Shown: positions 57,844 to 64,000 of the stretch, piece after piece
Layout: the number at the start of each line of letters is the position of its first letter
Numbering within the stretch: the stretch's first letter is position 1
Assembly (NCBI GenBank): GCA_014281115.1
Contig: JACONQ010000002.1
Span: forward strand, 1,302,001-1,366,000
Origin: Laburnicola sp. R22_1
Lineage: Eukaryota; Ascomycota; Dothideomycetes; Pleosporales; Didymosphaeriaceae
Direction: 5' to 3'
DNA: 64,000 nt
The notes under the pieces: model-generated
Told to the model about the DNA's origin: nothing
The model's input: only the letters and a program-made list of their open reading frames with translations
Database searches by the model: none
Program-made: the position numbers and the translations under genes

Positions 57844-60800
57844 ACATATTCTATTAGTAGCCTGGACGAATTAGTCTGCCGGATAGTTTTTCTTGGCAAC
57901 TTCGAGGTCCCTTATAACTTATTATAGAACACTACCAACGTTACTTTATAGTGACTTATAATAATCTACTATAATTTACCATATACTAAGTTACTATTTA
58001 ATCTACTTTTTATATTGTGCAGCCTCTTTGCGCGGCTGCTGCAGTCGCGTAAAGCTAAGGAGTCTTTCTTAGCAGTACGAACTTACAACAAGACTCCCTA
58101 TAATATATAATATATTATCTACTATACTATATATTGGCAATATATAGTATACTTATTATAATTTGTAGTAAAGTATACTATATCTTAAGTAGTACTTTAT
58201 CTAATTTTTAGTCACTAAGTGCGTACTATTATAAGATAAAGTTAACCTATTATTTTTAGCCTTATAGTAACCTATAATAAAATCACTCTAATTTACTATT
58301 AATACTATCTAAAAATAAGCCGCTAAAAGTAATATCTAACTTCTCCTCTATCTCTTTATCTATTTAATAGGTCCTTGTATTGTGCCTAGGCTCTTTGCAC
58401 CTCCTATAGCAGTATTGTGTTAAGGGACCTACCTCTCCCTTATTACTACCTTGCGCCCTTTTTAACAACTTTACCCTAATAAAAGGGCTTTCTACTTCTA
58501 AATCTGCTCCCTAAGTAAAGCCTAGCGTCCTACCTTTCTAAATGCGCTTTCTTTTACGCGTTTTTCACTTTATTAGAATCTTAATTTACTTTTTAAGTTT
58601 CTTAATACAGGTCTCTTAAAGTACACTATAGTAGAGTATAAGTTTAGTATCTTTTATAAGCTATAAGTAGCTTAATTTAGTATTAATTAGAGACTAAATA
58701 AAAGAGTCGCGTATAAGCTTTAACTAGGATCTAAACTTAAGGGTATTGCTTAGGGTCCTGGCTTACTATAGTATATCTAGTAGGGTACCCTAAGGTAGAG
58801 TGTGAATACGCACATTAAGGCGATCTACCACTACTAACGCATCTAAAGGAATAAGCCTAGAGGCCTTAAAGGCTTTTTTATAGTTTTCTAGTGTAAATAT
58901 ATTAAAAAACATATTATAAAAGGCTAGTAGGAAGCCCTCTTTATTAATATAAAAGACGCGTTAGCACGCTAAGTTCCGCACGCGCTAGAAGTACTTTAGC
59001 TTTAGTAGCGCGAAATAGACTATATTAAGCGGCTAGAGGATATAAGATAAGTGCGCTAGCATATAGAGTATTAGGATCTTCTATTCTAGGCAATAATCCT
59101 TAAAATCCTAGAAGTAGTAGCTCTTATAGCTATCTAGAATAAGTAACCTCTATAACCCTACTATGCGCGGCTTTATATACGCGTTAAAGTACTTTAACTA
59201 CGTAACTCTAAGCTTATTATTAGTCTAGCCAGTCTTAGAGACTAAGAGCTTCTAATTATAGGGGATACTAGTCTCCTTATACTACGCTAAGATGTGAGCT
59301 CGCCCTTTATAGATAATAAAGGGTAGGGCAGCATACCTAGTAGCGCAAATACTCTAAATTACTATAACCTACTTGTAGTTGCCTAGCTAAACAAGCGTAA
59401 ATTAAAAATATCTTTCTAAACTAGTTACAACCTTTATTAAGCTAATAACTTCTATCTAGAAGTCTATTTTATTAAAGTTATAGATGTCTTTATTCTACAC
59501 TCTATACTTAACTTTTATGTTCTCTACTAGCTAAAACTACGCGTTTATAATCTCTAGGTCTTTCTATTATATTCTCTATTAGTCCTTCGCTTAATTAAAA
59601 GCTATTTTAAACTTAGGTACGCGTTTTACAAAGCGCTAAGCCTAGTATTATTCTATAAGATCTCTATATCGCGCAGCTAGCAGTTTGTTAGCTATATTTT
59701 CTACCTTACCTAGCTAGAGTATTAAAGATCTTTGTCGTGTTAAGATTCTAACCAAGATCGAATCCGCACTATATATAGAGAGAAGTAAAATAAGAGGTAC
59801 TAAAATCTAGCACCTAGAACATAGTAGTAGTAATAAAATATACACAAAATAATAATAATTTTATTATTAACGTTTTGCATAGCGGTATTATTAATAGTAG
59901 TTAATAAATAGTCTACTATTTAGTATAACTAAGTTATATATTATCTCTTAACTAGTAGACTATTAGAGAGCTATAGTAGACTATAGAGTTATAACTGTAA
60001 GAGTAGTATAAGTAATAGAACACTTAATTATAGTTTAGTTATTACGCTTATAACTTAGTAGTAGTATAACTATAATTTACTATATATATAGCGTATAAAG
60101 TCTACCTCTTATAATATTAGTAACACTTAGTACACTAAATCTTTACTTTTAACTTATATAATACTAAGTCTTTTAAATCTAACTCTTTATTATATACAGC
60201 AACGCAACACCTTTCTAGTATTCTAAAATCGCGTTATCTAATACCTGCAGTTAGACGGCTGCTAGAGAATTTAAAACTAGCATAGATAACTAGCTAGGCA
60301 ATATTAGCCATCTAGCCTACCTACTATAAAATAAGGTTTAAGAGGCAGAGCTGCTAGAGGACTAAATTAATTATAATTATACTATTCTAGAGATTATATC
60401 TAATAATCTATTTAGGCTATATATAATCTTTACGCAATTCTAAATTCTTAAGTATTAGACTATTCTTTTATATAAAGATCTAGGAAGAGATATAGTAACC
60501 TTTATAAGAAAATAATAGCACCTTACTATTATATTGCTAGTAAGGCTAGAGGATAGGCTAAGATATAATAGTAAGCGTCTATTAGAAAAGAAGCAAATAT
60601 TTCTTAGATATTGCCAGAGCGCGCGCGCGCAACTATGGTAAGAGAAGCTCCTAGCGATAGTTAAGATTATACGGGCGCACAAGGATAATAAGAAGTAAGA
60701 GCAGTAGTAGTGGCGAGAGTATAGAGAAGATGGGCGGCGATAGCAAGATCCTAAGGGGGTAGTATATGGCTCGCCAGTTGTAAGGGGAGATTTACTATAA

Positions 60801-61268
60801 AAGAGTAACAAAATAGTTAGATTAGTTGCTATTATAATTATTATTATTATTATTATTACAAAAATATTATTAAAGAAATTATTAATTACGTAATATAGTA
60901 GTTAGTTAAATAGTCGGCCTCTAGCTAGAGTATAAATTCTTATAAATCTAGGTAAAGAATATACTATATAAGCGTCTACTCTTTAGTTATAGTAAGCTTT
61001 GCCATGCCTAATTATATATCTACTTAGGCAGTAATTCTATTAATTTAATTGCTTAGTATAGACTTTTGGATATTATATACTATAGTAGCGCGTTATAGGC
61101 TTAAAATTTACTTATTCTAATAGGCGTAAAGGGCAAGCTCAATTCTGCCTTCTTAATTAGATAATAACGCGTCGTGTTGTTAAGACATTATAATTCATAG
61201 TGAAGTGTTGTGGTCTTGGCAAAAACTGTCCGGCGGACTAATCTGTCCGGGCTACTAATAGAATATGT
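57844..61268 (-). mobile_element. Fot1/pogo-like transposon A2, carrying an R1 insertion
   Basis: Same inverted ends as A1 (acatattctattagtagcc, complement to 61268), flanked by TA. R8 is split exactly at cttatagt(g/a)t-TA-tactatatac; the empty site is at 30781-30805. Internal sequence is collinear with A1 and includes the minus-strand NAFFN-type region near 58830-58960 and KDIYNFNKI near 59470. It is 3425 bp because R1 (59722-60920) is inserted; without it ~2.2 kb. More RIP-mutated in the transposase than A1, yet its right terminus (tccggcggactaatctgtcc) is nearly pristine. Confidence 0.88.
59722..60920 (-). repeat. R1 repeat inside pogo A2 (1.2 kb)
   Basis: Begins ttaaagatctttgtcgtg, the best-preserved constant end. 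Exact 12-bp duplication ctagctagagta (59710-59721 and 60921-60932), with the uninterrupted site in A1 near 18762-18780. It ends at agtcggcct, shorter than other copies. The minus-strand open stretch at 60455-60811 lies in this repeat and has no recognisable domain. Confidence 0.82.
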
Positions 61269-61270
61269 TA

Positions 61271-61340
61271 TACTATATACTAAGAGTGCGCGGAGTCTTC
61301 TTAATTATAACTATATACTGTACTATAGTTTATGCAGCTT
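61271..61340. repeat. R8 right flank; end of the RIP-mutated block
   Basis: tactatatactaagagtgcg then ttcttaattataac. Base composition changes to normal at about 61330. Confidence 0.6.
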
Positions 61341-62593
61341 CGTTCCTATAGTGAGTAGGTCTTTATGTCCACCTTGGGTTTCTGTCGCCCCATCCTTGTT
61401 GGCGAGGAATGGCAGACTAGACTGCCCAGGTAGAACGCCGCGTCAATCTTCCGTGGGAACTTTCTCGTCTCTGCCCACTTTGGCGGAGTGTCGCCAGCCA
61501 GCCATCTACTGCGCCAAGCCGGCCGAATCATCATCGAACCTTGACTTTAGCCCAGTCAGCCGCACTCCGAGAATCGCATAGGAACTCATCGCTGAGGCGT
61601 GCCAATGGTTGTGAGCTTCTTGGCTTCAGCTGTGGCTTCTATGGAGACGTTAAATTAGCTGGGCAGTTCCTTGACTGGATCGGAGATACTGTCTGTAAGC
61701 AGCCTAGAGCTATGTCACATGACGACCCTAGTCTCAGAGGAGCGAGGGGCGACGGGTCAAATAGCTTCCCGCGTAGAGTTCCTCTTTTGTGCTAGTGCAG
61801 TCGCTCTTTTGGGAATGTGAAAGCAGCAGGTTGGAACATTCGGTGGAGGACAGGTCTTGTGGGCTGCAGTGGCTGGCTGTAAGCCTTAGCTAGCAAAAGC
61901 TCATGAGCTTGGTACGGTTCTCATCTTCCTGTCTCTTACACTTCGGTTCAATTCTGGATGGGAGTTTCAGTTTTCTATACCTGTTCGTCACTGGCAGCGG
62001 TTTTAAACTGGTCGCGAGCTCATAGGAAATCTTTGTAAATAACCAACGGCTTGCGCAAAACGTAGCGATATTTTGAACGAGGAAACTCATTGTTTGCGTT
62101 CATTCACTGAATACTACATTAAAAATGAATGTGAAGCTGAAATGAGAAGCTCGGCGCTTTTCTTCGGTTGTAATCGAAGTCGGCATCGATGATGCCAAGG
62201 AAGGTAAAATCTTTCAGCTAGCCTCTGCTTCACTGCACGGTGGGTGCATGGGCCAGAAAATACTTTCGGACTCATTGCAACAGGAGACTGTTGAATAATT
62301 CTAGAAAATACAATGGCACTGAGAGATAAAGACTCTCGTCAGTATCAACAATATCTTCCTCATCGCGTCCTTCATCATGAGATCTTGTTGAAGCCGACTC
62401 AGAAGCTTCTGAAAGCGGTACCAGTATCCTTCAGCTTTGCGGCTGAATCTTCGAACACATCATGCCTTACCAGCTGTCAGAGACCGACCCGATAAACCAT
62501 GTCTGATCCCAGTTGATCAACTTGGCATGGCATTGGCAACTTCTCGTGAAATTGTGGTCACGCCGTCCAAATATACCTGCCCACTGCATCAGG
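61341..62593. other. Normal-composition intergenic DNA
   Basis: About 1.25 kb with balanced base use. Short open frames exist on both strands (for example 61541-61795 + and 61890-62090 -), but none shows a domain, signal peptide or splice pattern I trust. Part of 61350-61560 may be a gene remnant; I cannot name it. Confidence 0.5.
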
Positions 62594-62659
62594 AGCAGGG
62601 AGGTCTCAGCTGAAGGGGTACCGTCAGCAGCAGGGAGGTCTCACCTGAACGGGTACCAT
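62594..62659. repeat. 35-bp direct duplication upstream of the 62.8-kb gene
   Basis: Two units starting at 62594 and 62629: agcagggaggtctca(g/c)ctgaa(g/c)gggtacc. They differ at few positions and each contains the palindrome GGTACC. They lie 177-242 bp before the start codon, so they may be paired promoter sites. Confidence 0.8.
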
Positions 62660-62835
62660 TACCATATTAATCTGAGATAGTACAGTGACTCCGAAGATAA
62701 ATAGTGACAAATTCCCCCCAACATAAATCCATCACTCCAACACTTCACCAAAGGCACTCGAAGCTCCAGCATTTTACCAAGTGCCACCAATCCAGCACCT
62801 TCGCCTCATCAGCATCACTTCATCCTTACTCCAAA

Positions 62836-63328
62836 ATGCATTTCACTCGTACTGCCTTTCTGAGCCTTCTGGCCGCTACCACTTTCGCCATGCCGGCACC
62901 CGAGGCGCACGCTGAGGCCGAAGCCAACGAGCTGGAAGCCCGTGGGACCCCCTACCTCCGCTTCTACAACAAGATCAACTTCAAGCAGCCGCTCTGCAAC
63001 TACGAGTTCAACCATCCCGCCTCTCAGGATGGTAGCTGCAGTATGTAACAAGGCATTTCTCGCAGCGAATAACATCTGAATCCCTTCTAGTCAAAACTCC
63101 CAATTGTGCTAGGAACACGGCGAACTCTGTCAGACTCAAGAACGGAGTGAAGAGCTGCTCTTTCTTCCGGTAAGTAGTGCTGAACTGGTGAATTTGGCGA
63201 TATGGCGGGTTGGCTAATGGTATCGCAGTCAGTCTGATTGCGAGGGTGTATCAACCAATCTGAATAAGGACGGCAATCTGCGCATTTTGCTCCGTGATCA
63301 CGTTGGCAGCTTCAGGTGCGACCTTTAG
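62836..63328 (+). CDS. Small secreted six-cysteine protein, 127 aa, three exons (candidate beta/gamma-crystallin-like)
   Basis: Exons 62836-63040, 63091-63169 and 63229-63328; introns of 50 bp (GTATGT..CTAG) and 59 bp (GTAAGT..GCAG, with CTAAT upstream of the acceptor). Splicing keeps one frame to TAG. MHFTRTAFLSLLAATTFA is a signal peptide; residues 19-36 (EAEA and ending LEAR) look like a pro-segment removed by Ste13/Kex2-type proteases, leaving GTPYLRFYNK as the mature start. Six cysteines remain (54, 68, 74, 91, 99, 125). The order FYNKINFKQPLCNYE, NSVRLKNGVKSCSFF, SDCEGVSTNL, HVGSFRC resembles single-domain beta/gamma-crystallin-like secreted fungal proteins; I infer that fold from pattern only. 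An upstream in-frame ATG (62704) would mask the signal peptide and is rejected. Function unknown; secretion and size fit an effector or cell-surface role. Confidence 0.82.
63041..63090 (+). other. Intron 1 of the 62.8-kb gene (50 bp)
   Basis: Donor GTATGT, acceptor TTCTAG. Without splicing the frame stops at 63046, five bases into the intron. Phase 1. Confidence 0.85.
63170..63228 (+). other. Intron 2 of the 62.8-kb gene (59 bp)
   Basis: Donor GTAAGT, branch-like GGCTAATGG, acceptor ATCGCAG. Phase 2; joins CG|T (Arg95). Confidence 0.85.
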
Positions 63329-64000
63329 AGCTTGGACCCTAGCCGAAAATTACTGGCAGTATTGAAGTAGACTGGGGCGAGCGTTTGCCCAAGAGATCTA
63401 GAGGAGGGGTGATTTGTTTATGGGTGTGACATGGCTTGATTGGAGGAGAATAGGATCTTGTAGTAGGGTTCTTCTTGGGGTTGACTTTTTTTTCTAGTCA
63501 TTTGTTAACAGTTCTTCGTATCTTAGTATAGCTTATAGCCTGCTAAGATTTATCTTTAACGCTTCGAGATTTATCTCCCACATTTTAAGATTCTTCCCCG
63601 TCTGTGCCTAGGCTTTTTCCCGTTTTGGGTACTTCTTACTATGGCAGGTGGCCTCACCTGTACTGAGATAGTGGCACTGTCGATTAAGACTAGCGTTGTT
63701 TACTGCGAGCATCAAAGGGTGTGGCAGGAGCGGGTCGGCCATCTACTAGCTTGACGTGGCGAATTTGCCACACTTTGCTTTCATTACCGTTTACGTAAGC
63801 ATAGTTATCAGTGTTCTGTCTCTCTTGCTGCCTTATTACTACTATTATGTAATATGTTTCGAGCTATACATGTCTTCATTTAGAAGCACTAATTGCTCAC
63901 TATCGATATCTTCCCTTTATGACGACTTGGCACCTCTTGCTACCAGCACCTTCACAACCGCCTCTTAGCGTCTAGATGAAGCCGCCTGGGGTGCGTTGCC
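63329..64000. other. 3' flank of the secreted-protein gene
   Basis: Normal-composition DNA with a T-run (63487-63495) and no gene I can support. The open frame at 63756-63968 is low-complexity (Leu/Tyr/Ser rich) and unconvincing. Confidence 0.5.

Noticed and set aside
60455..60811. Minus-strand 118-codon open frame
   Set aside because: Lies inside R1 and is not preserved in other R1 copies; Leu/Tyr/Ser-rich with no domain.
61346..61534. Minus-strand 62-codon frame
   Set aside because: Possible remnant of a gene end but too short and without a recognisable motif.
61210..61581. Plus-strand 123-codon frame across the A2 terminus into unique DNA
   Set aside because: Begins in a transposon terminal repeat and shows no family motif; likely chance.
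62704..63048. 114-aa single-exon reading ending at 63048
   Set aside because: Uses an upstream ATG that masks the signal peptide and runs into intron 1; the three-exon model gives six cysteines and a consistent frame.
62815..63075. Minus-strand open frame over exon 1 of the 62.8-kb gene
   Set aside because: Antisense shadow; no motif.

Overview
The window looks like a repeat-rich, AT-rich block from a filamentous ascomycete genome that has been through repeat-induced point mutation (RIP). Almost every repeat is saturated with TpA. Recognisable transposon proteins carry TAA/TAG exactly where the family has Gln or Trp codons, and copies of one family differ mainly by C/T and G/A transitions. 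Introns with GT..AG borders and small secreted cysteine-rich proteins also fit a fungus, probably plant-associated. I cannot name the species.

Only two genes look intact. (1) 38203-38820 (+) encodes a 205-aa secreted cysteine-containing protein in a ~1.2-kb island of normal base composition, walled in by degraded repeats. (2) 62836-63328 (+) is a three-exon gene for a 127-aa secreted six-cysteine protein, in the ~2.7 kb of normal DNA that begins near 61.33 kb. A third host-like gene is broken: 29146-29480 (+) is a RIP-mutated histone H3-family pseudogene that still shows a 54-nt intron.

Everything else is nested mobile DNA. I name the repeat families for this report only. R2 is ~1.13 kb, with 5' end GGTCGGCTTGCC, 3' end GCCAC, a strong hairpin near the 3' end, many 5'-truncated copies and ~12-bp target duplications beginning AT. 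R4 is a sister family ending GTCGC-A(n)-ACC. R1 is ~1.2-1.3 kb, with one constant end and 12-16-bp duplications. R3 has an A-rich tail and a 16-bp duplication. R5 is a TIR family with 10-bp duplications and arrays of a GGTTAGGTTGGG-like motif. R7, R8 and R9 are short unclassified repeats.

Layout: 0-1.8 kb, R2 and a Ty1/Copia pol remnant; 1.8-4.7 kb, unrecognised; 4.7-6.3 kb, R2 copies; 6.8-9.8 kb, a Fot1/pogo element split by an insertion; 10-16.8 kb, R4, R5, R2, R1, and R2 carrying R3; 16.9-21 kb, two adjacent pogo elements; 21-24.1 kb, short repeats and a full R4; 24.2-29.8 kb, a putative 5.6-kb TIR element containing the H3-like pseudogene; 30.9-37.6 kb, a gypsy-type LTR element carrying R1 and R4 insertions; 37.6-39.1 kb, gene 1 and a young-looking R2; 40.5-43 kb, R1 carrying R2; 44.7-53 kb, R1 containing R4 containing a 6.8-kb chromodomain gypsy element; 53.4-55.6 kb, Copia gag/protease; 57.8-61.3 kb, a pogo element carrying R1; 61.3-64 kb, normal DNA with gene 2.

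Target duplications and in-window paralogous empty sites allow several insertions to be ordered. The biological picture is a pair of putative secreted-protein genes in or beside a RIP-silenced compartment. All coordinates and motifs were read by eye; no database search or statistic was run.
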